Positions 22,806 to 30,274 of a DNA stretch of 41,136 nt are shown here, piece after piece. Each line of letters opens with the position of its first letter. Within the stretch, counting starts at the first letter, position 1. Made by a program: the position numbers and the translations under genes. Under the pieces are notes generated by a model. That model worked only from the letters and a program-made list of their open reading frames with translations. It searched no databases and was not told the origin of the DNA. Origin of the DNA: an uncultured Tessaracoccus sp. (GTDB lineage Bacteria > Actinomycetota > Actinomycetes > Propionibacteriales > Propionibacteriaceae); the NCBI RefSeq assembly GCF_947286155.1, contig NZ_CAMYPD010000023.1, forward strand, positions 1 to 41,136. Reading direction: 5' to 3'.

Positions 22806-24038
22806 ATGGTGCACTTCGCCCCACACGTTCCTCACGGCCTTGTCGACGAGCCCATCACCGCGGTCCTCCACGAAGCCTCGCCACACCAGACCCTGTCCGT
22901 GGAGGTCTCGACAATCGATCACGAGCAACGGCGATGGTCCCGCACGCTCGACGTGCACGCTGATGCCTCAGGCCGCCTCGACCTCACCCAGGCCTCCCAG
23001 GTCGACGATGGCCTCGGCTACGACCCTCACGGGCTCGTCCATCAGCTCACGCCCGAGGAACCTGCTCGATGGACAAACCAGATCTCGTTCACGCTGCACC
23101 CCCTCACCATCCTGATCGACGTACGCGATCCCGCAACCGGAGACCTCCTCGCAGCGACCGAGTTCGTACGAGCTTTCACCGGCAGAGACGTGATCCGCCA
23201 TGAATGGCGCACCAGAACGACCACGGCGAACCTCTACCAACCCGCCCAAGGACACGACAACCGAGCTGTCGTCGTCATTCCAGGCGCATGGGGAGGATTC
23301 GACTGGTGCAACCAGATTGCAGCACTCATCGCCTCACATGGACGACCGGCGCTGGCATTGCCCTACTTCGACTGGCGAGCAGAGTACGGACTACCAACAG
23401 GCATCGACCGCATCCCACTTGAGTACGCACAAGAAGCCGTTCGACGCCTGCATGCTAAGCCAGGGATTGACCCGAACTGGACCAGTGTGATCGGCATGTC
23501 CAAAGGTGCCGAGTTCGCGCTCGCGTGGGCAAGCCATGATCCGAGCGTCGACGAACTCATCGCACTGTCACCCACCCTCTACGCTTGGGAATCTGTGCGC
23601 GAAAACGGGACGCCGCCGGCACGCTCGTCTTGGAGCTTCCACGGAGAGCCGCTACCGTTCCTGCACTTCGACGCCGACGAAGAATTCTACGAGACGCTGG
23701 ACAAAACACTGCTACAGAAGTTCCACGACAAAGCCGTCGAGGAAGCTCCATCCGACACACCTGCACGACTGCCTGTTGAGCTCATCAAAGCGCGCACTCT
23801 CTTGATTTCACAGGAGAGCGACACACTTTGGCCGGCGTCACGCATGGGTGCCGAGATCGTCCAGGCGATGCAGCAGTCCGGAGCAGGTGCACAAGTCGAA
23901 CACCACATCGTGCCGGGTCGCGGTCACGCGATGTTCGCCGCTGGGGTACCTGCCAATGATGTCGACACGTCGGCCCGCATCAACGGCCTGGCCCAGACCG
24001 CGATCTGGGCCCAGGTCCGCGAGTTCTTGCAAATCTAG
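22806..24038 (+). CDS. Acyl-CoA thioester hydrolase/BAAT-family alpha/beta hydrolase
   Basis: A 410-residue protein with the two-part BAAT layout. The N-terminal beta-sandwich domain (VDEPITAVLHEASPHQTLSV, DARGRLDLT-like stretch near 60) spans about residues 1-125. The C-terminal alpha/beta hydrolase shows AVVVIPGAWGGFDWCNQIAA, the nucleophile elbow GMSKGAEFALAWA (Ser near 230), the acid in SQESDTLWPA (near 335) and the His in GRGHAMFAAG (near 373). Family members hydrolyse acyl-CoA or move acyl groups onto amino groups. Ser rather than Cys at the elbow fits hydrolysis. It follows the CPBP pair by 21 bases with AAAGGAA in front. Possible jobs are acylating or trimming the peptide, or destroying it for immunity. 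This enzyme type is not a standard part of azole-peptide loci. Confidence 0.8.
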   Translation: MVHFAPHVPHGLVDEPITAVLHEASPHQTLSVEVSTIDHEQRRWSRTLDVHADASGRLDLTQASQVDDGLGYDPHGLVHQLTPEEPARWTNQISFTLHPLTILIDVRDPATGDLLAATEFVRAFTGRDVIRHEWRTRTTTANLYQPAQGHDNRAVVVIPGAWGGFDWCNQIAALIASHGRPALALPYFDWRAEYGLPTGIDRIPLEYAQEAVRRLHAKPGIDPNWTSVIGMSKGAEFALAWASHDPSVDELIALSPTLYAWESVRENGTPPARSSWSFHGEPLPFLHFDADEEFYETLDKTLLQKFHDKAVEEAPSDTPARLPVELIKARTLLISQESDTLWPASRMGAEIVQAMQQSGAGAQVEHHIVPGRGHAMFAAGVPANDVDTSARINGLAQTAIWAQVREFLQI

Positions 24039-24076
24039 CCAGACGCCCTGGCATCGACGAGCATTGGGAGAAGAGG

Positions 24077-24692
24077 GTACGACATACCGAAGAAAAGACC
24101 CAGGCAACCCGCGAACGAATCATGCTCGCGGCACTGGACGCGTTCGCTAGGGACGGATGGGCAGGAGGCGACGTACGAGCAGGTCGCCTCCACTGCGGGA
24201 TTGACTCGGGGCGCGGTCCACCACCACTTCAAAAGCAAGACCGACTTGCTGCAAGACGCCCTCGTATTCGGTTGGCTCGCCTACAGCGAAAGACTCCTCG
24301 CCCACCTCGAACGGACCAGCTCCGCGACACAACGGCTCCGCGACTTCATCGCCGAATACATCACCCTCCTGGATGAAGACGAACGCTTCAAAGCACTCGC
24401 TGCAAACACTGTCCTCATCGCTCCGGCGGCACTGGGCCCCAGTGCCGCACAGAGCCACGCCATCGATCACTGGCGCAACGCGATCACTGCTGCACTGGCC
24501 GAAGCCCAGCCACCGGGACCGATACCAGCAGAACTGGCATCTCGGCTCATCATCACACTCATCCTGGGTCTGACCGCCGCCGCCATCTGGAGACCGGCCG
24601 ACATCCCCAACCCCGAGCATGCGCCCACGATGGCAGCACGCCTTACCAGCGCGGTCGTGACTCCGAGCCCCGAGCCGAGGCAGAACACATGA
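24077..24692 (+). pseudogene. Decayed tetR-family repressor gene
   Basis: Aligned with the intact tetR at 24783, the frame begins RHTEEKTQATRERIMLAALD, runs through AFARDGWAG, then needs a shift of one base near 24164-24167 to continue ATYEQVASTAGLTRGAVHHH. That extra G breaks the helix-turn-helix. The codon where the start should be (24077-24079, just after GAGAAGAGG) is GTA, one change from GTG, and no other in-frame start lies nearby. The remainder (FKSKTDLLQDALVFGWLAYS onward, from 24201) is open to 24692. Two separate faults indicate a true pseudogene rather than a sequencing slip. It is a paralogue of the next gene, left from a duplication. Confidence 0.75.
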
Positions 24693-24746
24693 ACACCGAC
24701 AAGAACCTGCAACCGAAGAGTCCTCGACCCACAGGGTACGGCGCCA

Positions 24747-24785
24747 TTGACCCCCTACTTGGATACGTGCTAACTTGTATGTATG
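24747..24785 (+). promoter_or_regulatory. tetR promoter, leaderless, with shared operator
   Basis: TTGACC (24747-24752) and TAACTT (24771-24776) are 18 bp apart, and +1 would fall on the ATG at 24783, so the message is leaderless. There is no ribosome site. GATACG-N8-TGTATGTATG (24762-24785) covers the -10 box and start, the same sequence as over the luxR promoter at 17564-17587. ATACGTG and CTTGTAT form a partly symmetric operator. Autorepression is expected. Confidence 0.7.
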
Positions 24786-25379
24786 AGACGTACTGCCGAG
24801 GACGCGGCCAAGACCCGCGTCGCGCTGCTAGACGCAGCACTAAGGGCCTTCGAGGAGAAGGGGTGGCGGGGGGCAACATTCGAGCACGTCGCAGAGTGCG
24901 CAGGCGTCACACGAGGCGCGCTGAACCACCATTTCCGCGACAAGCAAACCCTGCTCATCGAGGCGCTCGAATGGGGCTGGTCCGACTACGGGCAGCGCTT
25001 GTTCTCCCAGAACAACGACTCAGTAGGCACGTCGGCTCACGAAGCGCTGAAGGCTCTACTAGCTGACTTCACTCGCTTGCTCACCCGCGATGAGAGATTT
25101 CGCGCCCTGGCATCAACGACTGTTCTCGTTGCGCCACAAGCTCTTGAGCATTCCGAACGCAACAGCGCCCTCGACGAATGGCACGAGCGCATCGAAGGTC
25201 TCATATCCATGCCCGAGCGCGACACTGCTCGCCCAGGGAGGAGAGAGATCGCCAGCCTCGTACTCGTGCTCCTCCAAGGGTTCACCGTGACTGCGGTGAC
25301 TCGCCCACAAGACATACCGCAACCCGACGAACTCGACACCGCACTCACAGCGCTGGTGAGGGGGTTGCTCGACTCCTAA
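24783..25379 (+). CDS. TetR-family repressor of the azole-peptide locus
   Basis: A 198-residue TetR regulator. DNA-binding helices: TRVALLDAALRAFEEKGWRG, ATFEHVAECAGVTRGALNHH and FRDKQTLLIEALEWG. The ligand domain contains LKALLADFTRLLTRDERFRA and IASLVLVLLQGFTVTAVTRP. It is clearly related to the broken copy at 24077. It is read from a promoter covered by an operator that also lies over luxR, so it probably represses itself, the downstream exporter and ATPase, and luxR. The inducing ligand may be the azole peptide, which would couple production to export. The MFS gene follows after 16 bases. Confidence 0.85.
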   Translation: MRRTAEDAAKTRVALLDAALRAFEEKGWRGATFEHVAECAGVTRGALNHHFRDKQTLLIEALEWGWSDYGQRLFSQNNDSVGTSAHEALKALLADFTRLLTRDERFRALASTTVLVAPQALEHSERNSALDEWHERIEGLISMPERDTARPGRREIASLVLVLLQGFTVTAVTRPQDIPQPDELDTALTALVRGLLDS

Positions 25380-25395
25380 GGACACACACTTCGCT

Positions 25396-26604
25396 ATGAC
25401 CACCAACGTCACCTCTCGCGTATCCGGTGCGACTCCGGCGCGCGCCACCACCGTGGCCGGCGGCATTCTCTTCACCGACATGCTGCTCCAAGGACTCGCC
25501 ATCCCCGTGCTGCCGCTACTGCCTGCGGTTGTCGAGCAAGGAGCAGCCGCAACCGGCATCCTCTTCGCGTCCTACGCCGTGGCAATGGTCATTGCCACGC
25601 TCTTCGCCGGACACCTCGTCGACCGCCGCGGTCCAAAGGGTCCACTCGTGATCGGGCTGATCGTCTTGGCGATCGCGACCCTCCTGTTCGCCACAGGAGG
25701 GCCGTACTGGCTCCTCCTGGTCGCTCGCTTCGTCCAGGGAATCGCCGGCGGCGTCGCATGGGTCGCGGCACTGTCGCTTATCGCCGCAACGACAGGGTTC
25801 GACAAGCGAGGCCAGATGATGGGCATCGCCATGTCCACCGTGACTCTGGGGGTGCTCGTCGGCCCGCCACTGTCTGGCTTCCTCGTCGACGCGTTCGGAC
25901 CCGCTTCGCCGTTCCTGCTAGCCACATTCGTCGCCATCGTCAATCTCGTCCTGCTGGTGGCACTGATTCCGGGATCGCCTCGGCAGACCGACGACACAGC
26001 AGGGCCCTTCACCGTGCTTCGTGTATCGGGCTCGGCGGCCATCGTGGCTGCGATCACGATCGGCGCGGCGGTCCTCGCTGCAGTGCAACCCGTGCTTCCC
26101 GGGCACCTGGGAGCACAGGCGACGAGCACCATCATCGGCGTCCTGTTCGGTGTCGCCGCGCTCGTGAGCATCATTGCCAACCCGATCGTGGGCAGGTTCG
26201 TCGCCTCGGCACCGCCTCGGGTGCTTATCGGCATCGGCATCGTCGCCGTGGTGGCCGCACTGCTCGTTCTCGGCTGGTCAACCAGCATCTGGCAGATCGC
26301 GATCGGAATGGGCCTCCTGGGCCTGTCGTCGGCAATGTTGCTCGCTCCCGCCACCACGCTCATCAGCGAGCAAGGATTTCGGTCGAACCCGCCCACGCTC
26401 GGCGGATCGTTCGCGCTCTACAACCTCGCATACGCGGCAGGCCTGGCGATCGGACCGCTGCTGACCGGATTCGGTGTCCAGCAAACCGGTTTCACCACGG
26501 CCATGGTGATTGCCGCCGTCGTGCTCGCTGTGCTCGGCGGCATAGCCCTCACCAAGCTGCCCGGGCGCCAGAACGTCACCGCCTACGAGGACAGCCATGC
26601 GTGA
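25396..26604 (+). CDS. MFS drug-type efflux transporter
   Basis: A 402-residue major facilitator with twelve predicted membrane helices. Motif A is GHLVDRRGPKGPLVIG between helices 2 and 3 (near residue 75). The motif C region at helix 5 reads MSTVTLGVLVGPPLSGFLVD, with G-x-x-x-G-P-P typical of antiporters. The second half has IIGVLFGVAALVSIIANPIV and GSFALYNLAYAAGLAIGPLL. It is of the proton-driven multidrug exporter type. The position in an operon behind tetR and beside the azole-peptide genes suggests export of the product or self-protection. No dedicated ABC exporter is found in the locus, so this is the best export candidate. The stop overlaps the next gene's start by eight bases. Confidence 0.85.
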   Translation: MTTNVTSRVSGATPARATTVAGGILFTDMLLQGLAIPVLPLLPAVVEQGAAATGILFASYAVAMVIATLFAGHLVDRRGPKGPLVIGLIVLAIATLLFATGGPYWLLLVARFVQGIAGGVAWVAALSLIAATTGFDKRGQMMGIAMSTVTLGVLVGPPLSGFLVDAFGPASPFLLATFVAIVNLVLLVALIPGSPRQTDDTAGPFTVLRVSGSAAIVAAITIGAAVLAAVQPVLPGHLGAQATSTIIGVLFGVAALVSIIANPIVGRFVASAPPRVLIGIGIVAVVAALLVLGWSTSIWQIAIGMGLLGLSSAMLLAPATTLISEQGFRSNPPTLGGSFALYNLAYAAGLAIGPLLTGFGVQQTGFTTAMVIAAVVLAVLGGIALTKLPGRQNVTAYEDSHA

Positions 26605-28309
26605 TCGTACGGCCCTCGAGCGTACCCTCGCCCAGATCGATGGGCGAGGGTACGCCTCGTACAAACAACTCGCCGGCACCTACCAGTTCGGCACCTTTCG
26701 CCTGGCCATCGACCAGGTCCAGGTCGACCCCTACGCCCCACCGTCACGAATGCGGATTATCCTGGGCCCCCAAACTGCTGGACTGCCTGCCGATCTGACC
26801 AACGATGCGATAGGACGACGCGCGGTCGCTGACTTCCTCACCCGTCAGTTCTTGGACGTCGCCCACCGCTTGTTGCCAGAACCCTCCGGTACAGGCAACA
26901 GCGGGCTAGTCAGCATCGGCCACCCTGGCCAGGAAGTCCTTGAACGCACCAGCGTCGTCATCGCCCCTGACCGCATCGAGGCGCGTATCGATGTTGGCCT
27001 CCCTGCATCCGGGCGCAGAGTCCGTGGCCGCGAGGCCTCCAAACTCCTGGGCTCCCTCTTGCCGAGGATCGCCAATGCTTCACTCGTGTGCGCGAATCTC
27101 AACGAGCGCGTGCTGCGAGAGCATGTGATCCTCCACCGCGATCAGGAATGGCTGCGTTCCCAACTTGCTGGCCAGAATCTTGTGGCCTTCGTCGGCGACG
27201 GCGCGATCTTGCCTCGTCGTTCTGGAGACTCAGATCTCCCGTTGTCCGGTACGGATGCTATACCGTTCACCAGCCCCGATAGCATGCAGGTCGAGTTTCA
27301 ACTGCCCAGTGGACAGACCGTGACAGGGATGGGTGTGCCCGAAGGCGTCACTGTCATTGTCGGTGGTGGCTACCACGGCAAATCGACTCTTCTCCATGCC
27401 ATCGAACGCGGGGTCTATCCGCACATCGCCGGCGACGGCCGGGAGTGGGTCATCACCCGTGCCGATGCAGTCAGCATCAGAGCCGAGGACGGCCGAGCCG
27501 TCACCGGCGTCGACATCTCGCCCTTCATCACGAACCTGCCCTCTGGCATCGATACGCGGTCGTTCAGCACGTCTAACGCCAGCGGTTCGACCTCCCAAGC
27601 CACAAACCTGGTCGAGGCCATCGATGCCGGTGCGTCTGCGTTGCTGATCGATGAGGACACATCAGCGACAAACTTCATGATCCGAGACGAACGCATGCGC
27701 GCTCTAATCCCAGCCAGCCGGGAGCCCATCACGCCCTTCGTCACCCGTGTCCGACCGCTATTTACCGAACTAGGCGTGTCAACGATCCTTGTGGCGGGAG
27801 GGTCTGGAGCGTTTTTCGATGTCGCAGATCAGGTTATCGCACTCGACCACTACATCGCGCGCAACGTCACGAAGGAAGCTCGCAAGCTCATCTCAGACCA
27901 CCAGGACGCTGAACCGAATGATGGCTCCCGGGCGTTCACCTACGAACGGACTGCTCGAGTCCCAGATCCGAGCTCTCTTACGCGATCGAGAAATCAGAGG
28001 CCGGCGAAAGTGAGAGGCGCGACAATCCAATTTGCAGGCGAGACGATCGACCTCAGCGCTATGGCCCAGCTCGTCGATCCAGCACAGACTCAAGCCATTG
28101 CATGGGCACTCGACCGTATCGCAGGCCTCGCCGACGGTCAGAACTCCATCGAAGAGCTGGTGCTAGCAGTACAGGAACGGGTTGATGCAGAGAGCCTCGA
28201 TTGGGTGTCGCCATTCAACGGACACCCGGGACACCTGACAAGACCACGACAACACGAACTACACGCAGCGCTCAGTCGGTTACGCGGCCTGCACCTCGCA
28301 GGACCATGA
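26597..28309 (+). CDS. Predicted ATPase of the ABC class (ABC_ATPase family)
   Basis: A 570-residue soluble P-loop protein of the family described as predicted ATPases of the ABC class. The N-terminal family block is LAQIDGRGYASYKQLAGTYQ. Walker A is VGGGYHGKSTLLHAIERGVY near residue 255, followed by HIAGDGREWVITRADAVSIR. The signature-like segment is FSTSNASGSTSQATNLVEAI, and Walker B is ASALLIDEDTSATNFMIRDE. VSTILVAGGSGAFFDVADQV follows. No membrane helices are present, so it is not an importer or exporter by itself. The biological function of the family is not settled. It is translationally coupled to the MFS gene, which hints at a common role in resistance. Its first codons hold a near-perfect 15-bp hairpin. 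Confidence 0.85.
   Translation: MRDRTALERTLAQIDGRGYASYKQLAGTYQFGTFRLAIDQVQVDPYAPPSRMRIILGPQTAGLPADLTNDAIGRRAVADFLTRQFLDVAHRLLPEPSGTGNSGLVSIGHPGQEVLERTSVVIAPDRIEARIDVGLPASGRRVRGREASKLLGSLLPRIANASLVCANLNERVLREHVILHRDQEWLRSQLAGQNLVAFVGDGAILPRRSGDSDLPLSGTDAIPFTSPDSMQVEFQLPSGQTVTGMGVPEGVTVIVGGGYHGKSTLLHAIERGVYPHIAGDGREWVITRADAVSIRAEDGRAVTGVDISPFITNLPSGIDTRSFSTSNASGSTSQATNLVEAIDAGASALLIDEDTSATNFMIRDERMRALIPASREPITPFVTRVRPLFTELGVSTILVAGGSGAFFDVADQVIALDHYIARNVTKEARKLISDHQDAEPNDGSRAFTYERTARVPDPSSLTRSRNQRPAKVRGATIQFAGETIDLSAMAQLVDPAQTQAIAWALDRIAGLADGQNSIEELVLAVQERVDAESLDWVSPFNGHPGHLTRPRQHELHAALSRLRGLHLAGP
26620..26655 (+). promoter_or_regulatory. 15-bp perfect hairpin in the start of the ATPase gene
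   Basis: GCGTACCCTCGCCCA (26620-26634) and TGGGCGAGGGTACGC (26641-26655) are exact inverted repeats around GATCGA. The hairpin lies in codons 8 to 20 of the ATPase gene, within the conserved LAQIDGRGY block, and just after the MFS stop. In mRNA it could lower translation of the ATPase relative to the MFS protein, or act as a protein-binding operator. Confidence 0.55.
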
Positions 28310-28322
28310 GCCGCGTTGCTAG

Positions 28323-28338
28323 GCCGCGTCTACGCGGC
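28323..28338 (+). terminator. Hairpin after the ATPase gene
   Basis: GCCGCG (28323-28328) and CGCGGC (28333-28338) form a 6-bp GC stem with a 4-base loop, 14 bases after the stop codon. It is short and has no T-run. It is the likely end of the tetR-MFS-ATPase transcription unit. Confidence 0.4.
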
Positions 28339-28342
28339 GTTC

Positions 28343-28471
28343 ATGGCCCGTGAACCCTCCTGTGGGACTGAGGGGTACCAGGTTTCGCTGGCGCTCGCAG
28401 CGGCTGCATGCCTTGTCGGGTTCATGGGCATCGCCCTCCTCTTGCGCAGTGATCGAGCCCTGTCGCGCTAA
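28343..28471 (+). CDS. Short single-helix membrane ORF or transporter remnant
   Basis: A 42-codon frame encodes MAREPSCGTEGYQVSLALAA and then AACLVGFMGIALLLRSDRAL ending in SR. It is one hydrophobic helix followed by a basic tail, like the last helix of a large MFS exporter. The coding frame continues upstream without a Met to 28310, which fits the end of a lost gene. No good ribosome site is visible. It may be a real small membrane peptide, but a remnant is more likely. Confidence 0.25.
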   Translation: MAREPSCGTEGYQVSLALAAAACLVGFMGIALLLRSDRALSR

Positions 28472-28510
28472 GCACTCGACCTCCACGCGGATGGGTCTTC
28501 GGAGGCTCCC

Positions 28511-28981
28511 ATGAGTCGCAACCGCATGGGGTCTCTACGTCAAGTGGCGGAGCCTGACCCTGCTGAGATTGCTGCATCACTACTCAACGACCGGCCGGAA
28601 GTGCAATGGACTCTGGAGTCACTGGCAAGAGAGGTGCACATTTCGCCGTCTCAGTTGGGTAGAGTTTTCGCGCGACGGTACGGGATCAGCCCGATGAAGT
28701 ACCTGACGCGGGTTCGCTGCGTCCAGCTCGCGACACTGCTCGCGCGCAGCCGACGTCCTGTCGGTGAACTGATGCACGAAGTGGGATGGCGCAGCCGAGG
28801 CAATGCTGCGCGACAATTTCGACGCATCACTGGCCTCCTTCCTACTGAGTACCGTGACCAGTCTCAGCAACGCGCTCGGCCCGTCACACCCCTCACTGAC
28901 GGGTACGCCAAGTGCCCGCGCTGTGGCCAAGAAGTCGAGATCGCTTCAGTGTTGATGATTCCAAACGCCGCTTCCTTGTAA
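28511..28981 (+). CDS. AraC-type helix-turn-helix protein with C-terminal CxxC
   Basis: A 156-residue protein. Residues about 15-115 are an AraC DNA-binding domain with both helix-turn-helix units: WTLESLAREVHISPSQLGRV, FARRYGISPMKYLTRVRCVQ, LATLLARSRRPVGELMHEVG and WRSRGNAARQFRRITGLLPT. There is no N-terminal sensor domain. The C-terminus carries KCPRCGQEVEI, half of a zinc ribbon or a redox pair. Stand-alone AraC domains like this are frequent in actinobacterial integrative elements, so it may belong to the element rather than to the peptide locus. No strong ribosome site precedes the ATG. Confidence 0.75.
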   Translation: MSRNRMGSLRQVAEPDPAEIAASLLNDRPEVQWTLESLAREVHISPSQLGRVFARRYGISPMKYLTRVRCVQLATLLARSRRPVGELMHEVGWRSRGNAARQFRRITGLLPTEYRDQSQQRARPVTPLTDGYAKCPRCGQEVEIASVLMIPNAASL

Positions 28982-29138
28982 CGATTCTGCTCATCTTCGG
29001 AAGCAACGCATGGCCTGATCTCAGCGCACCTGCTAGGCCGGGTATGACACGTCGGGTTCGTTGGGTTCCTGACGGTCACTGTAGGGGTTCCTTGTTGTCC
29101 GTCTTCTAGTGCTGGTGGTTCCGGCGTACCTGATGGTC

Positions 29139-29162
29139 ACCGGGTCGGTTCTTCGACCCGGT
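29139..29162 (+). promoter_or_regulatory. Hairpin upstream of the transfer operon
   Basis: ACCGGGTCG (29139-29147) and CGACCCGGT (29154-29162) pair perfectly over a 6-base loop, 27 bases before the ArdC start and just before its ribosome site. It may be a regulator-binding palindrome or a 5' UTR hairpin that sets expression of the whole operon. The rest of 28982-29188 has no gene. Confidence 0.5.
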
Positions 29163-29188
29163 AGACAGGTTCGCGGAAGGAGACCGGC

Positions 29189-30274
29189 ATGGCAACCTCG
29201 GGCAAGGATGCTCGGGCGGCGCGGGAGGCGAAGCTTGATGCGCTGCATGAGCGGCTGACGGGTGCGGTCGAGCAGCTGGTCTCCGGTGAGGATTGGGCCC
29301 GGGCGTTGGCGTTCGCAGCCCGGTTCCGAGCACGGTCGTTCGCGAACACGATTCTGATCTTCACCCAGCATCAGGAGGCCTACGGCCTGGGTCTGGTGCC
29401 GGACCCAGTGCCGTCCCATGTCGCCGGGTATAGGCAGTGGCAGCAGTTGGGTCGCCAGGTCTCCAAGGGGCAGCCGGGATATCAGATTCTGGCGCCGGTG
29501 ACGGGACGGTTCGCCTCAGCAACCCCGCAGGATGCTGAGTCGTGGCGACGCCTTGGGAAGGGTGAGAAGCCGCGTGCGGGTGAGACGGTGCGCACGAAGA
29601 TGGTCGGCGTCCGCCCCGCCTACGTCTGGGACGCCTCCCAGACCACTGGCGAGCCGATCCCTGAACCGCCGGCTCCGAGGTTGTTGGAGGGGCAGGCTCC
29701 TGCCGGGTTGTGGGAGGGCCTCGCTACACAAGTCGACACGGCCGGGTTCGAGCTGCGGCTGGTTGCGGATGCGTCGGAGATTTTCGGGGCGAACGGACTG
29801 ACCGACTACAGCAACCGGGTGGTGTCGGTGCGTGCGGACATGGACCCGGCAGCGCAGGTGAAGACCCTGGCCCATGAACTCGGCCACGTCCTGTTGCATG
29901 GCCCGGACGCCAGTGAGGCGCGGCAGCATCGTGGGATCGGTGAGGTGGAGGCCGAATCGGTCGCGTTGATGGTGGGTGCCGCGCATGGCATGGACACCTC
30001 CGGCTACACCGTCCCATACGTGTCGACGTGGGCGGCCCGAGTGGAGGGCCAGGACCCGGTCGAGGTGGTCAAGACCACCGGGGAACGGGTCCGCAAAACC
30101 GCGCTGGGGATTCTAGAGCAGCTCGACACCACCCAGGTCGGCAACGGCACCCCGCCCGGTTTGGAACGCGACACCCCCACTCGCGAACCCGCGACACGGC
30201 AGGCCCCGGCTGCACCGGCGGTGTCGGAGCCGATGGAGCGGATGGTGTCGGGACGTGAGGCGGTGGCGCTATGA
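29189..30274 (+). CDS. ArdC-type antirestriction protein with metallopeptidase domain
   Basis: A 361-residue protein. The N-terminal ArdC single-strand-DNA-binding domain shows FAARFRARSFANTILIFTQH, GYRQWQQLGRQVSKGQPGYQ and ILAPVTGRF (residues 45-115). The middle domain is an ImmA/IrrE-like zinc peptidase with VKTLAHELGHVLLHG (H-E-x-x-H, about residue 230) and a later Glu in EVEAESVALMVG. Plasmid ArdC proteins shield incoming DNA from restriction during conjugation. It starts after GGAAGGAG and overlaps the primase gene by ATGA. The last 60 residues are Pro- and Thr-rich and look unstructured. It is the first gene of the right-hand transfer operon. Confidence 0.88.
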   Translation: MATSGKDARAAREAKLDALHERLTGAVEQLVSGEDWARALAFAARFRARSFANTILIFTQHQEAYGLGLVPDPVPSHVAGYRQWQQLGRQVSKGQPGYQILAPVTGRFASATPQDAESWRRLGKGEKPRAGETVRTKMVGVRPAYVWDASQTTGEPIPEPPAPRLLEGQAPAGLWEGLATQVDTAGFELRLVADASEIFGANGLTDYSNRVVSVRADMDPAAQVKTLAHELGHVLLHGPDASEARQHRGIGEVEAESVALMVGAAHGMDTSGYTVPYVSTWAARVEGQDPVEVVKTTGERVRKTALGILEQLDTTQVGNGTPPGLERDTPTREPATRQAPAAPAVSEPMERMVSGREAVAL

